This document shows, one piece after another, positions 45,433 through 54,689 of a stretch of DNA of 64,000 nt. Source of the stretch: Chitinophaga horti (GTDB taxonomy: Bacteria; Bacteroidota; Bacteroidia; Chitinophagales; Chitinophagaceae); the NCBI RefSeq assembly GCF_022867795.2, contig NZ_CP107006.1, forward strand, positions 4,402,001 through 4,466,000. Direction: 5' to 3'. The notes under the pieces are model-generated. The model worked only from the letters and a program-made list of their open reading frames with translations. It was not told the origin of the DNA and ran no database searches. Both the position numbers and the translations under genes were made by a program. How positions within the stretch are numbered: position 1 is the first letter of the stretch; each line of letters begins with the position of its first letter.

Positions 45433-46965
45433 TTAGAACTGATGCACACCGATGTCTGGCGGCTTTACCGGCATTACTTTGTTGCCGAAAAAGTCTTTTG
45501 CAGGTTCTTTAACGAGCGGCCTGCCTTTACGGGCGGCTGCGGATACAGGCCGCAACTTTAATCCTTTCAACACTTCGAAACCCGGGTTGCCACCCAGCAC
45601 CAATGACTGGAACATCGGATCTGCATTCACAGCGCGCGGATCTTTGATGGCGTTATCGTGTTTACCGAAATAGAGATTGTTTTCATAGTAGATGCGGGTA
45701 GACTTTGCCGCCTGGTAATCTACGGGCGTTAAAGCGTAGAATATATTGTTGGCGAATAACGTGCTATCAGGATAGCCGTTCCAGTTATCGAACGCGATGA
45801 TGGAACTATCGATGCCCTTCTCCCGCTGCGGAACGATGATCATATTGTTATAAATCTGCGTGTTACGTGCAGGGCCAGGCAAATGAATAACCGGTGAAAA
45901 GCCAGCGTGCTTGCCGGTTTTACGCGAGCCATCATTGATGCTGATATTGTAACGTACAACCGTTCCCGTATTGCCTGCACTTGTCGGCATTTTCTGGCTG
46001 CCATCGTCGCACACCAGCAGGAAGCCACCTTCGTTATCATGACTGTAATTATATTGAATAAGCGTGTTGCGACAATTCCAGTCCGAGTCGAAGCCCTGTC
46101 CGTCCCAGGGGGCTTTATGATCGCTTACTTCGTTGTATTCGATGATGGTGTTATCGCAGCTCCAAGGCCAGATGCCGGCTGCCGCTTCGCCGTCTGGCAA
46201 CAATCGCGGGCAATCGCGTATAACGTTGCGTGTGATTAGCGCACTGTCGCAACCGATAGGTACAATACCGTCGCCCGGCACACCTTCCAGCAAGTTGTCG
46301 CGTATGATGACGCGCAGGCTGGGGAACCAGTCCTGCCGCGACCAGTACCCGGCGAAGGTAATGCCATTACGGTGCGTGTTACGGATCGTACATTTTTCTA
46401 TCACCAGGCCGTCGAACCGCGACTTCACATTTCTGCCGCCACATTGTACCATAATGCCCGCACCGGCGCCGCCTGCCTTTAACAGGCTGCCGTTTACGTC
46501 GTGAATGTCCAAGCCCGACAGCCAGATGTGATGCATGGTGCCGACATCGCGGGCCTGTACCAGTATGCCGTTGCGGCTGGACTGCCTTTCCGGGCCGTTG
46601 TTGGAGATGTCGAGGTTTCTTATTTCCCAGTATTCAACATTGTTGATATGCACCGTGGCTGGCATGACGCCGTTGCCCTGCAGGCGCGGTTTGTAGCCTT
46701 CGCCGTATTTATCGATGAGGATAGGCATGCCGGTAGCGCCGCTGCCCTGTACCTTCAGCTGCCCTTCATAAATGCGGCCGGCGCGGAAGAGCAGTTGATC
46801 GCCTGCACGAAACACCTGGGCATTCACCCGGCTGAGAGACTTCCAGGCTTGTTTGTCGGAGAGGCCTGTGGCGGCATCGTTCCCATTGATCGCGTCCACG
46901 TAATAAGTGGCGGCCGTAGCCTGTTGAATGGTCCACAGGCAACATAACAACATTAAATACTTCAT
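45433..46965 (-). CDS. secreted right-handed beta-helix protein, polysaccharide lyase-like
   Basis: About 510 residues from ATG at 46965 (MKYLMLLCCLWTIQQATAATYYVD), which gives a signal peptide; five more residues are possible from 46980. Typical opening YYVDAINGNDAATGLSDKQAWKSL is shared with pectin- and alginate-type beta-helix enzymes. The middle has many short repeats of NVIRDC, NLLEGV and NNMIIV form, as in parallel beta-helix coils. Catalytic residues cannot be assigned from sequence alone. Its position next to two pectin-type glycosidases (GH127 and GH78) within 25 kb fits a polysaccharide role. Single gene; convergent with the urease operon. Confidence 0.82.
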   Translation of the reverse strand: MKYLMLLCCLWTIQQATAATYYVDAINGNDAATGLSDKQAWKSLSRVNAQVFRAGDQLLFRAGRIYEGQLKVQGSGATGMPILIDKYGEGYKPRLQGNGVMPATVHINNVEYWEIRNLDISNNGPERQSSRNGILVQARDVGTMHHIWLSGLDIHDVNGSLLKAGGAGAGIMVQCGGRNVKSRFDGLVIEKCTIRNTHRNGITFAGYWSRQDWFPSLRVIIRDNLLEGVPGDGIVPIGCDSALITRNVIRDCPRLLPDGEAAAGIWPWSCDNTIIEYNEVSDHKAPWDGQGFDSDWNCRNTLIQYNYSHDNEGGFLLVCDDGSQKMPTSAGNTGTVVRYNISINDGSRKTGKHAGFSPVIHLPGPARNTQIYNNMIIVPQREKGIDSSIIAFDNWNGYPDSTLFANNIFYALTPVDYQAAKSTRIYYENNLYFGKHDNAIKDPRAVNADPMFQSLVLGGNPGFEVLKGLKLRPVSAAARKGRPLVKEPAKDFFGNKVMPVKPPDIGVHQF

Positions 46966-47040
46966 CGGGATAAGATACAAAAAAAGCCGCCTGGCAGCAG
47001 CTGTATACTATTTCGCCGGGAAATTGTAAGTTTAGGTGGT

Positions 47041-47562
47041 ATGATCAAATTCACTTCCGTTATTGAGCAGGCCATTCAACAGGGTGACAAGACCGGTTGG
47101 AGCTATATCATCATTTCCGCCGCCATCGCGGAGAAGTTGCAGCCCGGTAGCCGGAAATCGTTCCGGGTAAAGGGATTGCTCGATAATTTTGCTTTTTCAG
47201 CTGCCCTACTGCCCATCGGAGAAGGAAAGTTTATGTTGCCCATTAATGCCACCATGCGTAAAGGCACCGGCAAACGCAAAGGCGAAAAATTGCAGGTCCA
47301 GATAGAAGCCGATCTTGACTACCAACCAGTTACCTGCCCCGAACTGATGGACTGCCTGAACGATGCCCCCGAAGCCCTGGCGTTCTTTAACACCCTCACC
47401 CGTTCCCACCAGGATTATTTCATCAAGTGGATAGAAAGCGCCAAGACAGAACAAACCAAATCCAAACGGATCGCGCAGACCGTTACCGGCCTCTCCCATA
47501 AATTTGATTTCGGCACTACGGTCCGTTACTTCCGGGACCGGAAGGACGAGTTGGGGTACTGA
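47041..47562 (+). CDS. DUF1905 and YdeI/OmpD-associated domain protein
   Basis: 173 residues, cytoplasmic. The first 95 residues are DUF1905-like (GWSYIIISAAIAEKL, VKGLLDNFAFSAALLPIGEGKFMLPINATMRK); the remainder is YdeI/OmpD-associated-like, with LNDAPEALAFFNTLTRSHQDYFIKWIESAKTEQTK and RIAQTV. Such proteins are common and functionally obscure; some were linked to bacteriocin tolerance. It is divergent from the beta-helix gene (75 bases between starts). Confidence 0.85.
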   Translation: MIKFTSVIEQAIQQGDKTGWSYIIISAAIAEKLQPGSRKSFRVKGLLDNFAFSAALLPIGEGKFMLPINATMRKGTGKRKGEKLQVQIEADLDYQPVTCPELMDCLNDAPEALAFFNTLTRSHQDYFIKWIESAKTEQTKSKRIAQTVTGLSHKFDFGTTVRYFRDRKDELGY

Positions 47563-47592
47563 TTGAAACGGCTGTTCCATGACGTATCTTTG
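47563..47592 (+). promoter_or_regulatory. Bacteroidota-type promoter for the 364-residue secreted protein
   Basis: TTG (47563-47565), 19 bases, TATCTTTG (47585-47592), a full -7 match. It sits right after the YdeI-like gene's stop and would give a leader of about 180 bases before the gene at 47781. Confidence 0.65.
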
Positions 47593-47780
47593 TGAAGGCT
47601 GAATAGTGAAAAACAAGTACAAGGGAGTGACACAACGGCGGCTGAACAGGAATGCTGAAGCTGGCGACCGAAATTCCCTTTTTGACGGCCGGATGGCCAA
47701 TATTCCACCCCCTTTCTCCGTTTTTATGGCATAATATTGCCTAAATTAGAGGAGGGCAATGACCATATAAATACAACGCA

Positions 47781-48875
47781 ATGAAAAGGATTTTAGCATC
47801 AATATTACTGATTTTACCCCTGTTAGCCGGCGCCCAGTCGAAGCTAAGCCCGCAAATGATCGAGGATTTTTCGCAAAAGGCGGCGCAACGCTACCTGCTG
47901 CCTAACGATTCCATGTTCGGCTTTATCACCGAGCAGATGAGCCGTAGCGGCGCGGGCGGACTGGAGATCGACAAAACGATGACGGAGCTGGAAAAAGACG
48001 CCACGGCACTGGAAGCGACGCTCAAATACCTGTATCAATACAGCAACGGCAACCGCCAGCAGTTGATCGCCAACCTGCGCGCGATGAATGTGCAGTCCAA
48101 CTACGTATTCCCGATTACGACGTATACAGTAAACAAATACAAAGATCAGCTGAAAGCCTTGCTGGAAGAGAAGCCTGGGGTGACTTTCACACTGCCGCGT
48201 AAGGTTAGCGCACCGGTGGTAGCAGCGGCTACGCCGACCGAAACAGTGACCACCACTGCGACAGAAGGCACTACGGCAACCGAAACCAGCACCGGAGAAA
48301 CAACTACCACCAGCACCGTTGCACCCGCAGGTACGCCAGCTGCGCCAGCCGCAGGTGAGGGTATTAACTGGGAAGTACGCGACTTGTTCAAACTCAACAA
48401 ACCGGCCGACCTGGTGAATATGTACGGTAAGGAAAACATCATCGTACAGAATGCGACCGATTTTTCCGGTAATGATATCGGTAAGGCTTACCTGGTTTTC
48501 CCCGATACAGATAACGAGTTGCAGATCATCTTCAGTGATTCGGGTAAGATCATTTCGTTTACCCGCGAAAACTCGCAGTGGAAATCGCCTTTCGGTATTA
48601 AACCGGGCGACCCGATAGAAAAACTGGTGAAGATGAATGGCCGTAACTTCCGTTTCAATGCGTTTGAGTGGGATAATGCGGGCATCGTATCAAACTGGCA
48701 GGGCGGTCAGCTCGAAAACAAAGGGGTTGTCATCCTACTGAAAGCGGTGCGCTCCGGCGATTCCAAACTGTACGACCAGGTAATTGGCGACAAACAGTTA
48801 TCCAGCGACAACAACACGGTGAGAAAGATCGGCGTGATCGTGGACAAGGTGATGTTCCGGACAGACGGTATCTAA
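47781..48875 (+). CDS. secreted protein of unknown function with Thr-rich linker
   Basis: 364 residues. Signal peptide MKRILASILLILPLLAGAQ. Two domains flank a low-complexity linker rich in Thr, Ala, Pro and Glu (about 143-193): an alpha-helical N-terminal domain (LSPQMIEDFSQKAAQRYL; LEATLKYLYQYSNGNRQQL) and a beta-rich C-terminal domain (ENIIVQNATDFSGNDIGKAYLVFPD, WKSPFGIKPGDPIEKLVKMNGRNF). The linker suggests the domains move freely and may be O-glycosylated, as T-rich linkers often are in this phylum. I recognise no family. It is a single gene whose end is closed by the inverted-repeat element at 48892. Confidence 0.8.
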   Translation: MKRILASILLILPLLAGAQSKLSPQMIEDFSQKAAQRYLLPNDSMFGFITEQMSRSGAGGLEIDKTMTELEKDATALEATLKYLYQYSNGNRQQLIANLRAMNVQSNYVFPITTYTVNKYKDQLKALLEEKPGVTFTLPRKVSAPVVAAATPTETVTTTATEGTTATETSTGETTTTSTVAPAGTPAAPAAGEGINWEVRDLFKLNKPADLVNMYGKENIIVQNATDFSGNDIGKAYLVFPDTDNELQIIFSDSGKIISFTRENSQWKSPFGIKPGDPIEKLVKMNGRNFRFNAFEWDNAGIVSNWQGGQLENKGVVILLKAVRSGDSKLYDQVIGDKQLSSDNNTVRKIGVIVDKVMFRTDGI

Positions 48876-48891
48876 CATTAATTTTGATAAG

Positions 48892-49007
48892 AAAAGGGGC
48901 TGTCTCAAAAGTAATTTCTACCCGTTTTTATACGGGTACCTGATGGAGAAATTTTTCGTTTACGCGATTCTCATGACCATCAAACTACTTTTGAGACAGC
49001 CCCTTTT
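48892..49007. repeat. 116-bp element with perfect 22-bp inverted ends and two internal hairpins
   Basis: Bases 48892-48913 and 48986-49007 are exact 22-base reverse complements (ends GGGGCTGTCTCAAAAG). The 72-base interior has two more stems: TACCCGT/ACGGGTA (48919-48925, 48932-48938) and GATGG..GAGAA with TTCTC..CCATC (48942-48950, 48968-48981). The A/T-rich ends make it a workable terminator for both convergent genes. The form, a short element with precise inverted ends, also fits a MITE or IS remnant; no transposase is present and no target duplication was evident. Confidence 0.8.
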
Positions 49008-49010
49008 TTA

Positions 49011-51658
49011 TTACTTAATATCGAAGTGATGTACGCCGGCCGGCACTTTGTATACCGCCTGTTGCGTCATGGCTTTTCCCTTTTGATAAACCGCTTTGCC
49101 TGCGGGCACCTCCAGGTGAATGGAGGCAGTGGAGTTGGCCGGAATAGTGGCCGTATACGTTACGCCGCTGCCGTTGCGTTTCCATGAAGAGATGATTTGT
49201 CCGTACGGGCCGTCGTGCTTCGCTTCGAAGTGATCGAGGCCTGTTACGAAATGCGGCGCCAGCAACACATCGTGGAAACCGGGAGCAGCTTCATTTGGCA
49301 GAATACCACCAATTCCTTTAAACAGCCAGGCGCCAATTTCCCCAAACATGATGTGGTTGCGCGAAAGGTCCGATTTTGCGTGCGGGTCCCAGTTCTCGTA
49401 CAGCGTAGTGGCGCCGGACTTGATCCAGTAGCCCCATGATGGAAAGTCTTCCTGCGCGGCTACCTTGTAAGCTACATCCGCATAACCGTTTTCGCTGAGG
49501 GCGTTGAGGATGCTCTTAGTGCCGAGCAAGCCTACATCCAGGTGAAAGTTATCCTGCGCCACCCGTTTAGCGAGGTTGGCGGCCACGAGCGCCTTTTTAT
49601 CTTCCGGAACAAGGCCCCAGTAAAGGGCGGAGCTTAATTCCGTTTGTACGCCGCTGCCGTAGATGCCCGTTTGTTCATTCAGGTATTTTTTATTGAAAGC
49701 AGTTTTGATCTTTTCGGCCAGTGCACTGTATTGCTGGTAGTCAGCCTGGCGGCCGAGCATCTGTGCGGTTTTCGCGAGGATCAATGCATCCTTATAATAA
49801 AAGCAGGAGGAAGTAAACTCCACCGGCGTTTTGGATTTTACCGGCACCCAGTCGCCCAGGCCCCAGGTGGTTAAGCCAGAGGGGCTGATCTCCGTGATAT
49901 GATCTACGTACTTTTTAATATTGTCGTAGCAGTCGATCAGCAGCCTGTTATCGCCATAAAACAAATAAATGTTCCAGGGGATGATGGCGATGGTGCTCGT
50001 CCAATCCGGGCCATTGCCCCACTCGTAACCCCATCCGCCGGTAGGAATAATAGAAGGCAGAACGCCGTCTGGCTTTTGTTCATCGCGGTGATCGGCCAGC
50101 CATTTTTCGTACACAGTGATGCCGTCGAAATTGAACAATCCCGTTTCGCTGGCGATATGCGCGTCGCCCGTCCAGCCGTTCTTTTCACGCTGCGGGCAAT
50201 CTGTCGGGTAGCCGAACAGGTTAGAGAGATACGCGTTGTTCGTCGCCCACCATATTTTATTGATCAACTCACTGGAAGAGTTTACCGCACCTGCTACCGG
50301 CACATTGCTATGCATGAAGTAGCCCGTCAGGCTTTCTTTGGAAAGCTTAATCGGCTGGCTGCTCGTCACTTCCACGTATTGAAATCCTTTGTAGTTAAAG
50401 CGTGGCATAAACGTTTCCGTACCTTTTCCACTGAGGATAAAAATATCCGTCTGGAAAGGATCTGTTTTATCCTTCGGCCGATAGTGTACGATGATGTTGG
50501 CGAGGTCTGCGCGGCCTTGTTTATTTAAGTCCTCCGAGTGTTTTAAACGGATGATCGTGCCTGCCGGGCCGCTTACCTTCAGCTGACTAACGCCGGCGAT
50601 CGTACGACCGAGATCGAATAAGTAAGTCGTATCATCGAACTTACGGATCGTTTTTGCCGGTATCGTTTCCACATTTTCTACCGGGTGCATGGCCTGTGCT
50701 ACGATGTTATCCGACGGGCGCTTGCGGGCGATTACCGGCTTCCATTGTGCATCGTTGAAACCAGGTGTGTGTTCCAGCCGGGCAGCTCCAGGCGGGCGTC
50801 GTAATGTTCGGCGGTGTAGATGCTATTGAAAATCACCGGGCTTAATGCGGTTTTCCAGTCATCGTTTGATTTGATCACCTCCTGCGAGCCATCCGAATAA
50901 GTAATGCGCAGGTCGAGGCAAAACGCCGGACGTGCACGCCAGGGGGCGTTGTGAAAGTCCCATACCGCTGTTGACTGGTGGTTGTACCAGCCGTTGCCAA
51001 GCAATACACCAATCGCGTTAGTGCCCGATTGCAGCTGTTTGGTAACATCATACGTTACGTACAGGTTGCGGCGGTCGAAACGCGTGTACATGGGATCCAG
51101 GCGGTGGTTACCGATCTTTTCTCCGTTGATATATAACTCATAGAGTCCCGCCACGGCAATATATGCGCGGGCGCTGGCGATCTTCCTGGCTGCGGGAAAC
51201 GTTTTGCGGAAGTAAGCCGCAGGTTTAAGGTCCTTGTCATCCGTATCGGTTATCCATTTACCCTGCCAGGCATCGCCCATCATACCCGTTTCGAAACTGG
51301 CGAGTGGCGATTGGGAAGATTTGCCCGCATGATCCCACAGCTGCACCTTCCACCAGTACTTCGAAAACGGCGAGAGCGGTTTTCCCTGGTAAGTGGCGAG
51401 GATGTCTTGGCCATTGATCTTATCCGTTTGCCATACTAACTGTTTGCCCTGTGCATCGCTGTACACGAACAGCTGGTAAGCCGATTGCGCTGCACCGGGG
51501 CGTTTATCGTTCATCTGCCAGGTAAAACGCGGTTGTTTGGCGTCGAGCCCGATTGGGTTTACGAGGTATTCGCATTTCAGGTTCACCGGGTTGGCGGCGC
51601 GTACCTGTGCGGCGGCCGATGCCGTTACGAGCAGTGCTATGAGAAAAAGTCGTTTCAT
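49011..51658 (-). pseudogene. GH78 alpha-L-rhamnosidase, split by a dinucleotide-repeat frameshift
   Basis: The 5' part (51658-50732, signal MKRLFLIALLVTASAAAQVRA) encodes the N-terminal Ig-like (LVNPIGLDAKQPRFTW) and carbohydrate-binding domains, then runs out of frame after LELPGWNT. The 3' part (to 49011) resumes PGFNDAQWKP in another frame and holds the catalytic (alpha/alpha)6 barrel: DCPQREKNGWTGDA with the conserved Asp, Glu and Asp, and FGEIGAW with the second catalytic Glu. Between them lies a (GT)4 tract (50765-50772) that is exactly one dinucleotide too long: removing one unit gives the family-typical GWNTPGFND. The gene for rhamnose release from pectin or other glycans thus appears inactivated, possibly reversibly. 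Confidence 0.87.
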
Positions 51659-51799
51659 CCGTTGTTTGTAAGAGATTGATTAAACTGTCCGGAACGTGGG
51701 GCCGGAATGTTCGCAAGAAGGGGTATTCCGGGGAATAGTTGGTGTTTTTTTACATGAGCGGGGGTGAATTTTAGCGGAATGGGCTTGCGGGTTGGTGTT

Positions 51800-51833
51800 A
51801 AAAGAGAAAGGCGCTTCGGGGGAAGCGCCTTTC
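51800..51833 (-). terminator. terminator after the protease lipoprotein gene
   Basis: A perfect 12-base stem (51806-51817 with 51822-51833; core AAGGCGCTTC) with a GGGG/CCCC loop, then a T-rich stretch on the minus strand. It lies about 20 bases after the stop of the protease lipoprotein gene and may also act from the other side. Confidence 0.8.
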
Positions 51834-51853
51834 TTATTATTTGATCGGATGTT

Positions 51854-52795
51854 TTAGTAAGTCAGCTTGCTGAACGTCGTTTTAGCGGCTTCCAACTGAG
51901 GGGCCCAGGCTGCGCCGTTCCGGTCATTTGGCCCGAAGGCTGCCAGTGCGAGGTCCTTAAGATCAGTTTTAGCGGCAGCGCTCCAGAAGTGAACAAATTC
52001 ACCCATGTTCATTCTCCTCGTGTACTCCATTCCGTAAGCGTTTGTGCGTTTAGGGAAGTGCTCAGCCAGCAACGTAAAAAAGCCGTTTAAAACAGCCGTT
52101 TCACCATGTTGGCTGTAAATCGGGTAGAACCAATTCTTAAACCATTGCGTTCCCGGTCTTGGATAGCTGTCGACCGTGTTCATACAACTGGCGTAAGCAC
52201 GCTTCCTTTCTGCTTCCCAACCAAGTCCTTTGTAGACGTCGTAGATATAAATTTCCATCCACTTACTGTCTCCCCAGATATCGAATGCAGGTGATTCTTT
52301 TACGCCCTTAAAACCGCCTTCTACGATGTGTCCTATTTCGTGTGTTACCACGTCGAGGTTCCAGTTCGAAGTATCTTCCCAGGAGTTATTAGAACCGATG
52401 TCGATACCTGTGCGGTTATCATGGCCGTCATCGAAGTAAGTGTACGGATGTCCGCCGCCATATTTGCCATAGTGAAGCACTACATTCAGCCGTTTATCTT
52501 TCCCTTTGAATGGGGCGTACACTTGTTTGGTGTAGACCCAAATCTCTTTGGCTTTCCGAAGCGGCCACAGAATTTCGCGATTCATGTCATCATCATAGTA
52601 CAACGCTACTTCATCGTTGTAAGCAACCAGCTTTACTGTTTGCTTGTGTTCGAACCAATGCTCCTTCCACGAAGAGGAAGGAGCGTTGGCGTCGGTGTCC
52701 GGGACCATGTCGTTCGGGTTTATCCGTTTTATCTCCTTTTTACAGGATACGGCAAACACGAGCGACAGGGCCAGGATGGAAATATTGATTCTCAT
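51854..52795 (-). CDS. HEIGH zinc-protease-like surface lipoprotein
   Basis: 313 residues. Signal MRINISILALSLVFAVSC ends at lipid-accepting C18. The zinc motif HEIGH (152-156, in VVTHEIGHIVEGGF) is preceded by a beta-strand and helix as in gluzincin-type proteases; a candidate third ligand is the Glu in WMEIYIYD (E181). The flanking regions YGGGHPYTYFDDGHDNRTGIDIG and AVLNGFFTLLAEHFPKRTN read as a compact protease. The class is uncertain; I do not recognise the family. It is the last gene of the discoidin-SusC-SusD operon, 31 bases after SusD, so it may trim a glycoprotein or peptide for uptake by that pair. Confidence 0.75.
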   Translation of the reverse strand: MRINISILALSLVFAVSCKKEIKRINPNDMVPDTDANAPSSSWKEHWFEHKQTVKLVAYNDEVALYYDDDMNREILWPLRKAKEIWVYTKQVYAPFKGKDKRLNVVLHYGKYGGGHPYTYFDDGHDNRTGIDIGSNNSWEDTSNWNLDVVTHEIGHIVEGGFKGVKESPAFDIWGDSKWMEIYIYDVYKGLGWEAERKRAYASCMNTVDSYPRPGTQWFKNWFYPIYSQHGETAVLNGFFTLLAEHFPKRTNAYGMEYTRRMNMGEFVHFWSAAAKTDLKDLALAAFGPNDRNGAAWAPQLEAAKTTFSKLTY

Positions 52796-52826
52796 GGATA
52801 ATAACGTTTATTAATCGATCTGCGAA

Positions 52827-54626
52827 TTACCAATTCGGGTTCTGTACCAGGTTCTGGTTCAGTAACGTCTCGTTGTTCGGGATCGGGAACAGGTAGTCAC
52901 GGTCTTTACGGAACGTACGTGTTGAAGAGATGGTCGGCGTATAGAACGCTGCACCATCTGCATTCATGTTCATACCCCAGATTGGGCCGTTATTGGTATT
53001 TTCGGCGATCAACCAGCGACGGGTATCGAAGAAGCGGGCATTTTCGAACGCAAGTTCAATTCTTCTTTCCGTACGGATAGCTTCACGCATTGCAGCCGGA
53101 CCAGCAGGAACAGGAACAACGCCAGTACCGAAGCCGGAAACACCTGCACGGGTACGAATGAGATTCAGATAAGTCAGGATATCGGCATTACCCGGATCGT
53201 ATTCGTTCAGCGCCTCTACGTAGTCGAGGTAGATATTGGCCAAACGGAGGTACGGAGCACCACGCCTGGTTTCAGTCTGTGGAACTGCCTTCCTTGGAAT
53301 GTAGCCGGTAGGCGATACGTCGGAAGTACTTTTTGATTTACCGGAGTTACCGCTGAATTCCATATCGGTGATCACGTTAGAACCATAAAGCCACAGGCTT
53401 TTGTTATAAGTGATGCTTACATAGAATCTTGGTTCGCGATTGATCCATTGGTTGTAAGTGCTTCTCGTAGTATTGTCGAAAGGTGCTCTGAACGAAGTGA
53501 AACCTGTAGCCTGGTAGCCGGAAGCCGGATCGGTGATCGGCAGGCCGTTTGCCATATAGAATGCATCTACCATTGTTTGGGTAGCACCCAGAGAGCCACC
53601 CCCCTGTTGTTCGGACGGTGCACCTACGTGTTTACCCATCCTGTCATAACGCAGGTAGCTTTCTGATTTGGAGCGACCATAAATCCACTCCTGATTCCAT
53701 TCTACCAGGTGTACGTTGCGGCAAGCCAGGTAAGCAGCCATGTAAGGATCTGCGTTGTTGTCCCTGAACAGTGCATAAGTACCCTGTGTGGTCACGAACT
53801 CGTCAATGAATGCTTTAGCAGCATCGGCAGCACGCTTCCACTTGTTGGCATCATAGGTAGTATTTACCAGCGGAGTACCGTCCACATTTTTGAAGTCGGT
53901 ATAGTTGGCGTTACCGTTATAGAGCGGGCTCGCAGCCAGCATAAGGGCCTGAACCTTAAATGCTTTACATGCACCTTTCGTTACACGGCCAATCTCACCA
54001 TTGAAGGGAGTATAATCCAGCTCTTCGTAAGCTTTATCCAGCTCGTTGGCGATGTAGTTGATACAGGTATCAATGTGCGAGCGGGAATACTGCAGGTCCG
54101 ACAGCGGCGTGTTAAGATCTACAGGGTCTTCGCCCAGGATCAATACCGGCCCGTACATACGTACCAGGAAGAAATAGAACATAGCGCGTAAAGCTCTTGC
54201 TTCAGCCTTGTAATACTTCTTAGTTAATTCAGGTACCTCGAGGGCATTCGCACCATCGATCTGCTGAATGAAGTAACCTGCATTACGCACACCTTTATAA
54301 TAGTTGCTCCACCAGGTAGAAATATTGCCATCGGTTTTTGCCCAGGTACTAGCATTCAACTGCGTACTGTAAGGGAAAGTCCAAGTATAAACAGCCTCGT
54401 CGGAAGCCGCCGTGAAAACACCGGAGTGCGCAGTATTGGTATAACGCTCCTGGTTTTCATTCGGCAGAGATGAATATACGTTTGCAAGAAACTTATCTGT
54501 ATTCACCTTTGATTTGAAGATGTCGTCGATCGTCAGTACGTCATCTGGCACCTGGTCCAGGTACTTGGAGCAAGAGCTGATGCCAAGCGCCAAAGTAGCT
54601 GTAAGTATCAAGAAAATCTTTTTCAT
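52827..54626 (-). CDS. SusD/RagB family lipoprotein (third pair)
   Basis: 599 residues with lipoprotein signal MKKIFLILTATLALGISSC (C19) and mature start SKYLDQVPDDVLTIDDIF, classic for SusD. Family blocks: AEARALRAMFYFFLVRMYGPV, LRLANIYLDYVEALNEYDPGN, AIRTERRIELAFENARFFDTRRW and the closing LFPIPNNETLLNQNLVQNPNW. It binds ligand over the SusC at 54690. It lies 63 bases after SusC and 31 before the protease lipoprotein; all are codirectional. Confidence 0.95.
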   Translation of the reverse strand: MKKIFLILTATLALGISSCSKYLDQVPDDVLTIDDIFKSKVNTDKFLANVYSSLPNENQERYTNTAHSGVFTAASDEAVYTWTFPYSTQLNASTWAKTDGNISTWWSNYYKGVRNAGYFIQQIDGANALEVPELTKKYYKAEARALRAMFYFFLVRMYGPVLILGEDPVDLNTPLSDLQYSRSHIDTCINYIANELDKAYEELDYTPFNGEIGRVTKGACKAFKVQALMLAASPLYNGNANYTDFKNVDGTPLVNTTYDANKWKRAADAAKAFIDEFVTTQGTYALFRDNNADPYMAAYLACRNVHLVEWNQEWIYGRSKSESYLRYDRMGKHVGAPSEQQGGGSLGATQTMVDAFYMANGLPITDPASGYQATGFTSFRAPFDNTTRSTYNQWINREPRFYVSITYNKSLWLYGSNVITDMEFSGNSGKSKSTSDVSPTGYIPRKAVPQTETRRGAPYLRLANIYLDYVEALNEYDPGNADILTYLNLIRTRAGVSGFGTGVVPVPAGPAAMREAIRTERRIELAFENARFFDTRRWLIAENTNNGPIWGMNMNADGAAFYTPTISSTRTFRKDRDYLFPIPNNETLLNQNLVQNPNW

Positions 54627-54689
54627 TTGCTTTTTGTTTTCAGTTCAATAGAACAACACACATAATTATCACTTCAATACCGATCGCTA

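Noticed and set aside
47206..47700. 164-codon minus frame
   Set aside because: Antisense to the YdeI-like gene and its promoter; no family motif.
47652..47747. 31-codon frame in the leader of the 47781 gene
   Set aside because: No ribosome-binding site or conserved look; treated as untranslated leader.
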